DNA of 64,000 nucleotides from Bacteroidaceae bacterium. GTDB lineage: Bacteria; Bacteroidota; Bacteroidia; Bacteroidales; Bacteroidaceae. Where the stretch lies: assembly GCA_017524545.1 (NCBI GenBank), contig JAFXVN010000081.1, positions 27,355-91,354 of the forward strand. The letters are read 5' to 3'. This document shows, one piece after another, positions 24,411 to 33,176 of this stretch. The position numbers were made by a program, and so were the translations under genes. Within the stretch, counting starts at the first letter, position 1; every line of letters starts with the position of its first letter. Below the pieces are notes generated by a model, which saw only the letters and a program-made list of their open reading frames with translations, did not search any database and had not been told where the DNA came from.

Positions 24411-25416
24411 TACAAGCCGCATTGAGTACATCGACCTGGCAAAGGGCATCTGCATTCTGCTTGTCGTGCTCGACCACATTTCGGGCTACGGGTACTTCTC
24501 GGACGGCGACTATCTCATGAACGACATCTTCGAGCAGACGAGGATGCCGCTCTATTTTATCCTCTCCGGCCTCTTCTTCAAGGACTATGCCGGCGGCATC
24601 AGGGAGTTCCTCCTGCGTAAGTTCAACCGCATCCTTGTGCCTTACCTCTTTTTCATGCTTTTCTACAGAGCGTCCGCCAAAGCCCTTTGGCTCCTCTTCG
24701 GAGTTTCCATCGGCGATGTGTGGGCACCACTTTGGTTCCTGCTCTGCCTGTTCTGGATGAATGCCATCTTTGCCGCAATCTACTATCTTGCCAAGCGAGC
24801 CATTCCCAACGAAACCCTGTCGGAAACCGTTCTGCCCTTCATCATGCTTGGCATAGGCATTTGCGGCTACTTTGCCGGCAATCTGCCGCTGAACATCGGT
24901 ACGGCGATGACGTGTATGCCTTTCCTGTGGGCCGGCTATCTGCTGAACAGGCGGCTGCATCTCTTCCAGCTGAGGATTAGGTGGTGGTGGGCAGTGTTGG
25001 GAGGCATCGTGCTGCTTGTGGCGCTTCACTTCCTGTACATGGGCGAGAACTACTTCTATCTCAACACCTACACCGCGTCCTTGCCGTTCGTTTACCTTTG
25101 CGGCTTGATGGGAACGCTTGCCGTCCTGCTCTTGAGCCGCGTCGTCAGGTGGCTGCCCGTCATTTCCTACATCGGCCGCTATTCCATCATCGTGCTCTGC
25201 ACCCATATCGCGATAGTGAAAGCCGTCATTCAGCTACCATCTACCATTTACCATTTACCATTTGACATTCACCATTTGCCGTTTGCCGCTTACGACCTGC
25301 CGTTCAAGTCCTTTGCAGTGCTTGCACTCACCATAGCGGGCTCCATGTTCTGCTGCTGGTTCCTGAGCAGATACCTGCCCTGGTTCACAGCCCAGAAGGA
25401 CCTCATCAGGCTGTAG
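24403..25416 (+). CDS. acyltransferase family 3 membrane protein
   Basis: A 337-residue integral membrane protein of the acyltransferase-3 group, which moves acetyl or similar groups to surface sugars. SRIEYIDLAKGICILLVVLDH opens the first membrane helix with the usual His at its end; about ten hydrophobic segments follow. The start lies in a repeat arm: ATGs at 24382 and 24403 are both possible, and I take the latter. Near residues 277-296 the sequence LPSTIYHLPFDIHHLPF is translation of an inserted repeat of TACCATT words (25235-25287), between two membrane segments. The target sugar cannot be read. Confidence 0.85.
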   Translation: MNSTSRIEYIDLAKGICILLVVLDHISGYGYFSDGDYLMNDIFEQTRMPLYFILSGLFFKDYAGGIREFLLRKFNRILVPYLFFMLFYRASAKALWLLFGVSIGDVWAPLWFLLCLFWMNAIFAAIYYLAKRAIPNETLSETVLPFIMLGIGICGYFAGNLPLNIGTAMTCMPFLWAGYLLNRRLHLFQLRIRWWWAVLGGIVLLVALHFLYMGENYFYLNTYTASLPFVYLCGLMGTLAVLLLSRVVRWLPVISYIGRYSIIVLCTHIAIVKAVIQLPSTIYHLPFDIHHLPFAAYDLPFKSFAVLALTIAGSMFCCWFLSRYLPWFTAQKDLIRL

Positions 25417-25467
25417 CATGACCATGTTCAGCCTGCTGCGCTGCTCAGGCAAACACGCCTGGGGGTT

Positions 25468-25531
25468 TGCACGGTCGTGACAATGCAATTGCAGCGTCGC
25501 GACCGTGCAATTGCATCGTCGCGACGCTGCA
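25468..25531. repeat. 22-base palindromic satellite
   Basis: TGCAATTGCA alternates with GTCGCGAC, both perfect palindromes, in a unit of about 22 bases repeated two to three times. It lies in the 154-base gap between the convergent acyltransferase and CotH genes. The rest of the gap shows nothing recognisable. Confidence 0.7.
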
Positions 25532-25570
25532 AACGAAAGTACAGGCTTAGTGTCACCGTCATCCTGGCGG

Positions 25571-26995
25571 TCAGTGGCCTATGTACAGACCGTCGATTGT
25601 GTAGGTCTTGTTATCATGCCTGATGACGATGTGACCGTCGGGCAGAAGCTCTTTCCTGCGTCGGGCAGGAGGTTGTTCTCTTAGCGACGACATGCCGGTA
25701 TATGCACTCTCCATAGCCGATACCTGTTCGTCTATCCACAGCTTCCTGCTGGCAATCCATCTTTTGGCTGCTGCCAGTTGCGGCACCAGGTTTGTCAGTC
25801 CGTAGCTGTAGCCCCACCGCTGCATGTGGTGCGGTGCGGACACCCTCACGGCTATGCCCTCCGGCGTGGAGGCATATCCGTCTATGTATGCGACAAGGCT
25901 GTCAAGGATATTCTCCTCCTTTATGCGCTTCCATTCATCGATGAACGCCTTTGTGAAGTCCATACATTGTACGTTATCAAAAAGCAGGGGGAAGAAGTTC
26001 ACCCCGCCACGCCCGCAGTGAGTCCCCGACCATTCGTCGGCCACCGTCATGGCGGAGCTCACCATGTCCCAGACAACAGGCATCCGCATCAGCGAAGCCG
26101 CTTCACTGTCCGTGCGGGCGACATAGATGTTGCAACCGCCCGAGTCGCGTGTACCCATGATGTCGTGCACCATAATCCATCTGGCGAAAGACCTGACGTC
26201 TATCACCTGCGGATAGTTGCTGTCCAAGAGCGAAGCCTCCATCCGCTGGATGTCGCTGCGGATGTGCGCTTCCTGCTCTGTTGTAAGCTCCTCTGCCTTC
26301 GGGTACTTCAGCGTCCATTGCATGAAGCGCACCATGTCGGATTTGATGGAAAAGGGCTCGTTCCAGAAGTAGGCATTCAGTTCGATGATGTATCCGTCCT
26401 GCTTGTCCACGCTGACGCGGCCCTCCTTCTCGCGGGTGATGTTCTCGCTCAGCACGTACATCCCGCGATAGTCGTCGTTGATGAAGACATTGACGAACTG
26501 CATACGCGGCGTATATTCCATGCCGACAAGACGCGAAAGCTGGAAAGCCACCTGCAGTTCCGCAGAATAGACGCTGTTGAGCAGCACCCAGTCCTTGCTC
26601 CTCCTGTCCGTGCTGTCGCCTTCTTCCCTCGAGTCTATGAGGTCGGCCTTCTTCTGCAACTTGAGTTTGAAGGGCTTGTTCTCGAAAAGTGCTGCCGACG
26701 TGTTGCCTCGGTGCTTTATCTTTATCCCCGACTCTCCCTCTGCGTAGTCGCCGCTGTCATACCATAGCGTGTCGCCTCGGTATATCTGCAGCCGTGCCGC
26801 CTTAGCTACGACATTGGTGATGCCCGTGCCGATGCATCCGGCAGGATGCTCGATGGCCTCAGATGTAGGCTCCTCGCCGCCCACGGTGTTGACCACAACG
26901 ACGGGAAGGCCGTAGCCAAGCACCTCCGCGAATGTCTGCGCCTGCCCCGTCGCTACAGCAGCAGCCAGGATGGCGGTAATGATGATTTGCTTCAT
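25571..26995 (-). CDS. secreted CotH-domain protein
   Basis: A 474-residue exported protein with a signal peptide (1-20, GQAQ). The CotH domain covers most of it: GIKIKHRGNTSAAL and KPFKLKLQKK near the start, DWVLLNSVYS, VNVFINDDYRGMYVLSENI, then DGYIIELNAYF, and in the C-terminal half VVWDMVSSAMTVADE in the place of the WDFD motif of the larger CotH protein at 5953. That change may affect metal binding. The end (LPDGHIVIRHDNKTYTIDG) differs from the usual T9SS-like tail. Likely surface role; possibly an atypical kinase. Confidence 0.85.
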   Translation of the reverse strand: MKQIIITAILAAAVATGQAQTFAEVLGYGLPVVVVNTVGGEEPTSEAIEHPAGCIGTGITNVVAKAARLQIYRGDTLWYDSGDYAEGESGIKIKHRGNTSAALFENKPFKLKLQKKADLIDSREEGDSTDRRSKDWVLLNSVYSAELQVAFQLSRLVGMEYTPRMQFVNVFINDDYRGMYVLSENITREKEGRVSVDKQDGYIIELNAYFWNEPFSIKSDMVRFMQWTLKYPKAEELTTEQEAHIRSDIQRMEASLLDSNYPQVIDVRSFARWIMVHDIMGTRDSGGCNIYVARTDSEAASLMRMPVVWDMVSSAMTVADEWSGTHCGRGGVNFFPLLFDNVQCMDFTKAFIDEWKRIKEENILDSLVAYIDGYASTPEGIAVRVSAPHHMQRWGYSYGLTNLVPQLAAAKRWIASRKLWIDEQVSAMESAYTGMSSLREQPPARRRKELLPDGHIVIRHDNKTYTIDGLYIGH

Positions 26996-27073
26996 AATAA
27001 TCCTTGTTAAACATTGACTTCACTTTCTGGTATTCCGACTTAGTCAGGGATGTTCCAAAAGAGGTTCGTTATT

Positions 27074-27099
27074 GCCCCGCCACAAACAAAGGGCGGGGC
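27074..27099 (-). terminator. hairpin after the BspA-like gene
   Basis: GCCCCGCC (27074-27081) and GGCGGGGC (27092-27099) form an 8-base GC stem just past the stop. No clear T-run follows, so termination may be partial, allowing read-through to the CotH gene. Confidence 0.55.
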
Positions 27100-27107
27100 T
27101 GCAGTCA

Positions 27108-29282
27108 TTATTTCATTAAAACTTTCTTGCCATTCTTTAGATAAATGCCCCGAGGCATTTTACCATTTGACGATTTACCATTTACCATTTCGCGTCCACT
27201 AAGGTCGTAGATGGCATCGTCTTTGGTGACGTCTGCTGTGGGGCTGTCAATGCAGTCACCTACGTCAAGAAGGACGATTCCCTTCCTTTCCTCCGGACCC
27301 TTTGCACCGCCATGGTCGATGGGGTCGTCCCAGGTCAGGTAGGCTCGCAGGGCACCGACAATTGCCTTACCGGATTGGAACCATTCGTCAAGACAGTCGG
27401 GCGTCTTGTCGATGATTTCGATATAGTAGCCATCTTCGTGTTCGAACTCCTTACGGACGTACGAGCCGATGAAGGAAACGCCCTTGACGGCAACCGTATC
27501 GCTTTGCAATCCTTTCAGATCCTTGGCATCCATCTCAATGCTGAAGTCCTCGCTCGGTACAATAATATAAGGTACGCGTGCGCGAGGCAGCAGCTCTTGC
27601 TCGAATACAATTTGCCCTTCTTCAACCCTGTCCAGCCTATAGTATTTCCCCTTGCTTACATCAGGATCCGTCGGCAAAGAAATAGTCGCCATCTGATTCT
27701 GGGTGAAGGTGATTAGTTCGATGCCTTCATATTCTACAGGCATATTGTTTTCGTAGCATATCACAGCCCAACCTTTGGACTTTGCTACTGCCACCTGTCT
27801 GGTCGTCATGTCGTTCTGCCCAGGATAAGCTTTGTTGTAAACAGGATACATCTTTCCGGAACTTGTGTTTGGCAGACTCTGTACCATAGCATCCCATCCT
27901 TCTCCTTTAAGTTTGTTATCATAGCAAGTCAGCCGTACCAGCGCTGTACATTCCGATACGTTGAGCGTTGTCAGTTTGTTGCTTTCACAATTCAGTTCCT
28001 TCAGTGCAGAACATCCCGACACATCGAGTGCTGTCAGTTTGCCTCGTTCACATTGCAATGTTTCCAGCGCTGAACACCCTGAAACGTTGAGCCCAATTAA
28101 TTTTGAATCAGTAAAATCTGCTACTTTCAGAGCTGAACAATTCGATATGTCAACCGTCACATCTCTATGATTTGCTTCAAACCACAGCTCCTTCAGTTTA
28201 GTATTCTTTGTCAAGTCAAGTTCTGTCAGGTATTGTTCTCCACAACGCAGTACGGTCAGGTTGGTATTCTTTGTCAAGTCGAGTACGGTCAGGGAGAGTC
28301 CACCGCAAGAAAGCTTGGTCAGTTCGGTGAAGAACTCTATTCCCTTCAGAGAACTGATAGGTCCGCATCCTGTATCATTTGGTGGGTAATCATAATTGTG
28401 ATACAAGGATAGTTCTTTTACGTTTGCTACTTCATCGTCTGTCAGCACACCGTCGGACCCTATAGCCTGTTTGAGTAACCACTGCCGGAAATAAGAGTCA
28501 GGGAAGTGTGTCGCATTAATCTCTATGCCAGACGAAACGACTCCGAAGCTTTTCCATGGTAGGTTGTTGCGGTACAATTCTTCATAACCCAAGGGGACAT
28601 GAAGCATTATGTTGGAAAGATCGACATAGTCGAAAGCAGTTGTTGCATTGGGGGCAGACTCAGCAAGGCAATAGACATCCGTTAATCCAGAGCAATAAGC
28701 GAAAGCCTCCAACCCAATGTATGTCACACCTTCGGGAATGGTGATGGATTTCAGGCCGGTGCACTTATAGAAAATGTGGTCATAGATTTCTTTCATACCT
28801 TTTGGAATGGATACCGACACCAAGCCGGTGCAGTCGGAGAAGGCATAGCTGCCAATGATTCCCAAACTGCCAGGAAGTGTGACAGAGGTTAGATTCCCGC
28901 ATTTGTAGAAGGCATATTTGCCGATGCTTCTCAAACTGCTAGGAAATGTGACAGAGGTTAGATTCCCGCATTTGTAGAAGGCATATTCATTGATGCCCGT
29001 CACCCAGTAGGTCTTGCCATTGTAGGAAATGGTCTCTGGAATTACAATGTCCCCTGAATAGTTGGGCTCAGTCTCAATCCATTCAACCCTGGTGGTGTTA
29101 GTAGGAAGCGTAGCATGGTGATACCATTCGTAGCTCACCCATGCCTCGTCTCCTGATGAGGATGGAAATTTGTAGCAGATGCCGTCAATTATTGCATCGC
29201 ATCCGTGAATAGAATACTCGTCGTCCGAAAATGCCACCACTGGCAGCAATGCCATTAGAATAATGAAAAGAATCTTTTTCAT
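27108..29282 (-). CDS. BspA-like leucine-rich-repeat surface protein with T9SS-like tail
   Basis: A 724-residue exported protein (signal peptide 1-19, VAFS). About 95-215 hold 23-residue LRR_5 repeats (LTSVTFPSSLRSIGKYAF type) as in BspA. About 250-475 hold a second, internalin-like repeat set (LTVLDLTKNTNLTVLRC; LNVSGCSALETLQ). A beta-rich region follows, then a tail with IYDLSGREM, PRGIYL and KKVLMK, part of which is encoded by a dispersed TACCATT repeat. BspA-type proteins bind host or partner-cell surfaces. Two adjacent repeats are nearly identical at DNA level (period 69 bases). Confidence 0.87.
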   Translation of the reverse strand: MKKILFIILMALLPVVAFSDDEYSIHGCDAIIDGICYKFPSSSGDEAWVSYEWYHHATLPTNTTRVEWIETEPNYSGDIVIPETISYNGKTYWVTGINEYAFYKCGNLTSVTFPSSLRSIGKYAFYKCGNLTSVTLPGSLGIIGSYAFSDCTGLVSVSIPKGMKEIYDHIFYKCTGLKSITIPEGVTYIGLEAFAYCSGLTDVYCLAESAPNATTAFDYVDLSNIMLHVPLGYEELYRNNLPWKSFGVVSSGIEINATHFPDSYFRQWLLKQAIGSDGVLTDDEVANVKELSLYHNYDYPPNDTGCGPISSLKGIEFFTELTKLSCGGLSLTVLDLTKNTNLTVLRCGEQYLTELDLTKNTKLKELWFEANHRDVTVDISNCSALKVADFTDSKLIGLNVSGCSALETLQCERGKLTALDVSGCSALKELNCESNKLTTLNVSECTALVRLTCYDNKLKGEGWDAMVQSLPNTSSGKMYPVYNKAYPGQNDMTTRQVAVAKSKGWAVICYENNMPVEYEGIELITFTQNQMATISLPTDPDVSKGKYYRLDRVEEGQIVFEQELLPRARVPYIIVPSEDFSIEMDAKDLKGLQSDTVAVKGVSFIGSYVRKEFEHEDGYYIEIIDKTPDCLDEWFQSGKAIVGALRAYLTWDDPIDHGGAKGPEERKGIVLLDVGDCIDSPTADVTKDDAIYDLSGREMVNGKSSNGKMPRGIYLKNGKKVLMK

Positions 29283-29329
29283 GGTAGTAATGTTTAATGG
29301 TTAAACATGTGTTTTGATGTTTCTGGCTG

Positions 29330-29337
29330 CAAAGGTA
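29330..29337 (-). promoter_or_regulatory. -7 box of the BspA-like gene
   Basis: TACCTTTG on the reverse strand, 47 bases before the ATG at 29282. Confidence 0.7.
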
Positions 29338-29468
29338 CGCGATTTTGGCAAGCGAAGCAAGGAAAATGAGTCCCAAGTAGTCCCAACTCGAAAAAAAAGC
29401 TTGTATGTTACAATAAAAAACCACACTTTTGTGGCGTTGAAAACTCAAAAGCTGAAACAAACAAGAAC

Positions 29469-29860
29469 ATGAACAAGCAAATTCTCTATCTATTACCACT
29501 CATCCTGCTGTTCTTTGCTGCTTCCTGCAGGGACAATAAGGATGAACAACAGATGTTGGACAGAATAGAACAGACGTGGCAGAAGGCTGAAACGTCGCTG
29601 TCGGAGACACAAATGCAGGCAGAAGGATTGAGAGATTCGGTCCGAAAATCGTCCGAACTCGCCCAACAAAGGTATAATCTACTTACTATTCGCCTGCGCG
29701 ACAAACCAGGTGTCTGGAGTAACAAAACACCCCCATACAACTCGATAACTACGAGAATGGTATTGACTATAGTTTGTTTTTCCATTTTATAGCCAGGGAC
29801 ATCCATGGTGATCTCGTTGAGATGCTGATGGAAGACATCAAAGAAGTAAGTGGTAAGTGA
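29469..29860 (+). pseudogene. gene remnants: lipoprotein N-terminus joined to an unrelated C-terminus
   Basis: The frame from 29469 starts as a lipoprotein (ILYLLPLILLFFAASC) followed by a helical part ending near SELAQQRYNLLTIRLRDK, which resembles the beginning of long TPR lipoproteins of Bacteroidetes. It then runs into sequence without sense and stops at 29792. In another frame, 29735-29860 encodes DNYENGIDYSLFFHFIARD and ends DIKEVSGK, a coherent C-terminal fragment of some other protein I do not recognise. Two broken genes appear fused by deletion. Confidence 0.6.
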
Positions 29861-29869
29861 GCTATTGGC

Positions 29870-32185
29870 CTATCGCGTCAGACTGTAGGGAACGTCCGTC
29901 TTGGCTGTACCCAACTGCTTGTTGGGCTGGGCGGACATCTGCAACTGCAGTGTGCCGCCAGAGGTTAGTTCGCCGTAAGTGATGTAGTTGCGCGAGAGGG
30001 GCTGGCCGTTCAGCTGTCGGTCGGCGACATAGATGTTCTCCTTGCTGTTGTCCTTTGCCTCGATGACGAACTGCTTGCCGTCCTCCATCGTGATGGTTGC
30101 ACGCTGGAAGATGGGGCTGCCAAGGACATATTGGTCTGTGCCGGGCGTGACGGCATAGAGGCCGAGGGCTGAGAGGACGTACCACGACGACATGCCGCCC
30201 TGGTCTTCGTCGCCGGGGAAGCCGTCGGGTGTGCTGTTGTAGAGGCGTTCCATAATCTGCCTGACCCAGTACTGCGTCTTCCACGGCTGACCGGCATAGC
30301 TGTAGAGGTAGGGCATGTGCTGAATGGGCTGGTTGCCGTGAGCGTACTGCCCCATGTCTGCTATCTCCATTTCCGTCATCTCGTGAATCTTGCCGCCGTA
30401 CCAGCCGGGCTTCACCGTGCCGGGTTGCGAGAAGACGCTGTCCATCTTCTGGCAAAAAGCTTCGTCCGAACCGAAGAGGTCAATGAGTCCCTGCACGTCG
30501 TGGAAAACGCTCCAGATGTAGTGCCAGGCATTGCCCTCGGTGTAGGGGCCTCCCCAGACAAGCGGGTCGAACGGCTCGTACCAACGCCCGTCGATTCCTC
30601 TGCCCCGGAAGAACTTCGTGTCGGCATCCCAGAGGTTGAGGTAGTTACGCAGCACGCGACCGAACACCTGTTCGTAGAACTTGTTGCCGCAGCTGCGGGC
30701 AAGCGTCCAGGCGCACCAGTCGTCGTAGGCATACTCGAGGGTTTGCGTGACGCTGCCGTGCGACTCCGGGAAGGCGACATATCCCAGCTGCCAGTACTCC
30801 TTCCAGCCGCCGCGACCGTTGGCACCGCCCATCGGCCCCTTGTTCATCGCCTCGTGGGCGTATGCAGCGAGGGCGGAGTCGGGGTCGAAGGTGTGGATGC
30901 CTTTTGCCCAGGCATCGGCAAGGAGCGAGATGCTGTGGTTGCCGCACATGCCGCCCGTCTCGCCCGGGAAGGACCATGCAGGCAGCCATCCGAGCTGCTT
31001 CTGGGCGTCGAGGAGGGCTTGCATGTAGCGTCCTTGCTGCGTGGGGTGCAGGATGTTGGTCAGAGGGAACTGGCTGCGGAAGGTGTCCCAGAAACCGTTG
31101 TCGGTGAACATGTAGCCGTCGTAGATTTTGCCGTCGTAGGGGCTATAATAATAAGGTGTGCCGTCCGCTTTGATTTCATAGAACTTGCGCGAGAAGAGGT
31201 TGGCGCGGAACAGGCAGCTGTAGAAGGTGCGCAGTTGCTCCTCTGTGCCGCCCTCCACGCGAATGCGGTTCAGCAGGGCGTTCCACGTCTCAAAGCCTCG
31301 CGCCTTTGTCTGCTCAAGGTTCTTGTCCGCACCAAGCTCCGACCGCCAGTTCTGCCAAGCCTGCTCCTCCGAGATGTAACTGCTGGCAGCCCGTGCCTGC
31401 ACCTTGCTGCCGGGCTTGAATTTGAGGAAGAGAGACCCACCCCCAGCCCCTCCCTTAAAGGGAGGGGAGATTATACCACTTGTGGCAGAACTATCTTTCC
31501 CCCTCCCTTTAAGGGAGGGCTGGGGTGGGTCTATTCCATAGTCAAGTATCGGCTGGTCGAACTGCACCACGAAGTAGCAGCGGAAGTTTTCGCTATGGTT
31601 GACGAAGCGCTGGTTGTTCACCCAGCCCGTCACTTGTCGCTTATCGGGATTGACGTGTATCTCGCTTTGCCCGGTGTATCCGTCGATGATGAGGTAGGCA
31701 TCCTGCTTCTTGGGATAGGTGAAGCGCAGATGCACGCCCCGCTCGGTGGGTGCCATCTCCGTGCGGATGCCGTTTTCGAACGTAGCGCTGTAGTAGTGCG
31801 GCAGCCCCACTTCAGAACAATGGCAGAACTCCGCGCCGCGCTTGTCGGGGTCAAGCTCCAATGTTTCCGTCTCGGGGAAGAAGGAATAGACGGCGTAGTC
31901 GCTCACCCAGGGAGAGCACTGGTGCGACTGGCCGAAGCCGCGAATTTCGTAAGCGTCGTAGAGGTACTTGAAGCCGTCGCCGTTCTTGCCCGTCTGCGGT
32001 GTCCACATGTGCTGGGCAAAGGGCATTGCCGTTGCGGGGAAGGTGTTGCCGTGCGACAGGCCGAAGTTCGAGTGTGTGCCTTGCAGGGTGTTGACATACT
32101 GAACCAAATCTGGTAGGCTTGCCGCGTTGACCGACACGGCACTCAGAATAAGGACAGACAGCAGGAAGATGTGTTTGCTCGACAT
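29870..32185 (-). CDS. GH92 alpha-mannosidase with an inserted repeat
   Basis: A 771-residue exported glycoside hydrolase family 92 enzyme (signal peptide 1-21, VNA-A). GH92 enzymes are calcium-dependent exo-alpha-mannosidases acting on N-glycans or mannan. The N-terminal beta-sandwich starts with LVQYVNTLQGT and GLSHGNTFPATAMPF; the catalytic (alpha/alpha)6 part has WDTFRSQFPL, GGKIHEMTEME and the family motif GDEDQGGMSSWY near the end. Residues about 218-251 (PPQPSLKGRGKDSS and onward) are the translation of a 100-base palindromic element in the sandwich domain. Remaining sequence looks intact. It has its own promoter. Confidence 0.9.
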   Translation of the reverse strand: MSSKHIFLLSVLILSAVSVNAASLPDLVQYVNTLQGTHSNFGLSHGNTFPATAMPFAQHMWTPQTGKNGDGFKYLYDAYEIRGFGQSHQCSPWVSDYAVYSFFPETETLELDPDKRGAEFCHCSEVGLPHYYSATFENGIRTEMAPTERGVHLRFTYPKKQDAYLIIDGYTGQSEIHVNPDKRQVTGWVNNQRFVNHSENFRCYFVVQFDQPILDYGIDPPQPSLKGRGKDSSATSGIISPPFKGGAGGGSLFLKFKPGSKVQARAASSYISEEQAWQNWRSELGADKNLEQTKARGFETWNALLNRIRVEGGTEEQLRTFYSCLFRANLFSRKFYEIKADGTPYYYSPYDGKIYDGYMFTDNGFWDTFRSQFPLTNILHPTQQGRYMQALLDAQKQLGWLPAWSFPGETGGMCGNHSISLLADAWAKGIHTFDPDSALAAYAHEAMNKGPMGGANGRGGWKEYWQLGYVAFPESHGSVTQTLEYAYDDWCAWTLARSCGNKFYEQVFGRVLRNYLNLWDADTKFFRGRGIDGRWYEPFDPLVWGGPYTEGNAWHYIWSVFHDVQGLIDLFGSDEAFCQKMDSVFSQPGTVKPGWYGGKIHEMTEMEIADMGQYAHGNQPIQHMPYLYSYAGQPWKTQYWVRQIMERLYNSTPDGFPGDEDQGGMSSWYVLSALGLYAVTPGTDQYVLGSPIFQRATITMEDGKQFVIEAKDNSKENIYVADRQLNGQPLSRNYITYGELTSGGTLQLQMSAQPNKQLGTAKTDVPYSLTR
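31433..31532. repeat. palindromic GC-rich element inside the GH92 gene
   Basis: Ends AGACCC and GGGTCT. Each arm (about 34 bases) holds an inner palindrome CCCTCCCTTAAAGGGAGGG; the arms match in inverted orientation with very few differences around a 29-30-base spacer. All of it is translated in frame. Confidence 0.9.
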
Positions 32186-32214
32186 GGCGGTGTGTTTTTA
32201 GCTATTTATCACGG

Positions 32215-32222
32215 CAAAGATA
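32215..32222 (-). promoter_or_regulatory. -7 box of the GH92 gene
   Basis: TATCTTTG on the reverse strand, 29 bases before the ATG at 32185. Confidence 0.65.
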
Positions 32223-32329
32223 CGAAGTTTTTGCTTACGACTCCCCCTTTCCGGTCAGAAAAAGTGCGTTTCTTCTTATATAAAGACAAATTCCGCGTTG
32301 CAGACTTCGCAGAATCCAAACTATTTCCC

Positions 32330-32337
32330 TATCTTTG
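32330..32337 (+). promoter_or_regulatory. -7 box of the beta-barrel gene
   Basis: TATCTTTG, 53 bases before the ATG at 32391. The 205-base gap between the divergent genes holds only these two promoters. Confidence 0.65.
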
Positions 32338-32390
32338 TGGTGGCAAATGTATCACTTTGGGCTTCGGCCCTGAATAAACACATGTAGATT

Positions 32391-33005
32391 ATGAGAAAGA
32401 TTCTTGCATCAATGGTCATCCTTGCTACATTCGCAGTGATGCCCGCACACGCACAGTTCAAGTTCGGCGTCAAAGCCGGTATGAACAACACCAGGCTGAA
32501 GCTTGACTATGAAAACGCCTTCAGCAACAAGGCCGGCTACGGCTGGTTCATCGGTCCCACAGCCAAGGTGTCCTTCCCCCTCGGCATCTTGAATCTTGGT
32601 GCCGACGGCGCTGTCCTTTACGACGAGCGCAACTCTAAGACAGGGCTCGACGGTGCCGAAGAGACCATCAAGCAGAAGAGCATCATCATCCCTCTCAACG
32701 TCCGCATGAACTTCAGTCTGCTCAAAATGCTTGGCGCATACGTGGCAACGGGTCCCCAGTTCGGCTTCAACGTGGGCAACAGCGGTTTCGGCTGGGGCGA
32801 AATGAAGGACAACTTCCAGCTCAAGAAGTCGCAGTTCTCGTGGAACGTCGGCCTGGGCGTGATGGTGATGAACCACCTCGACATCGGCGTGGCCTATAAC
32901 TTCGGCCTCGGCAGGACCGGCGAGCTGCAGGAAACATCGGGTGCAGCCATTCTCGACACCCCCAAGCAGAAGACCTGGGTGCTCTCCGCCGCCTACTACT
33001 TCTAA
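32391..33005 (+). CDS. outer-membrane beta-barrel protein (PorT-like fold)
   Basis: A 204-residue small barrel. Signal peptide 1-21 (AHA-Q), then FKFGVKAGMNNTRLKL as in the outer-membrane beta-barrel family PF13568, alternating strands, and the terminal aromatic WVLSAAYYF expected for BAM recognition. Members include the T9SS protein PorT, but many are of unknown role; I do not assign PorT. Single gene with its own promoter, closed by a palindromic repeat and a strong hairpin. Confidence 0.85.
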   Translation: MRKILASMVILATFAVMPAHAQFKFGVKAGMNNTRLKLDYENAFSNKAGYGWFIGPTAKVSFPLGILNLGADGAVLYDERNSKTGLDGAEETIKQKSIIIPLNVRMNFSLLKMLGAYVATGPQFGFNVGNSGFGWGEMKDNFQLKKSQFSWNVGLGVMVMNHLDIGVAYNFGLGRTGELQETSGAAILDTPKQKTWVLSAAYYF

Positions 33006-33015
33006 TGCCTAAATC

Positions 33016-33080
33016 CCCGACTAAGCACGCTTAGTTACTCAATTAGGCACGTCTAATTGCCCAACTATGCGTGCCTAATT
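33016..33080. repeat. short palindromic repeat block
   Basis: CTAAGCACGCTTAG and AATTAGGCACGTCTAATT are near-palindromes, and AATTAGGCACG pairs with CGTGCCTAATT further on. Units of about 22-24 bases alternate in orientation, like the satellite at 25.5 kb but with different words. Confidence 0.6.
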
Positions 33081-33103
33081 TGGCAACGGGACATGGCTAA
33101 AAA

Positions 33104-33145
33104 ACAAACGCTGCCTGCTGAAGAGATTCAGCAGGCAGCGTTTGT
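33104..33145. terminator. strong bidirectional terminator
   Basis: ACAAACGCTGCCTGCTGAA and its complement form a perfect 19-base stem with a 4-base loop. On the reverse strand a T-run follows, so it mainly ends the MFS transcript; it also faces the end of the barrel gene. Confidence 0.9.
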
Positions 33146-33176
33146 ATAGTTATATATCAGGAGTCGAGGTACGGCC

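Noticed and set aside
30317-32116. 599-codon forward frame across the GH92 gene
   Set aside because: Antisense shadow; the reverse strand encodes a clear GH92 enzyme.
32391-33005. Assignment of the small beta-barrel protein as PorT
   Set aside because: Only the general fold matches; the family has many members without T9SS function.
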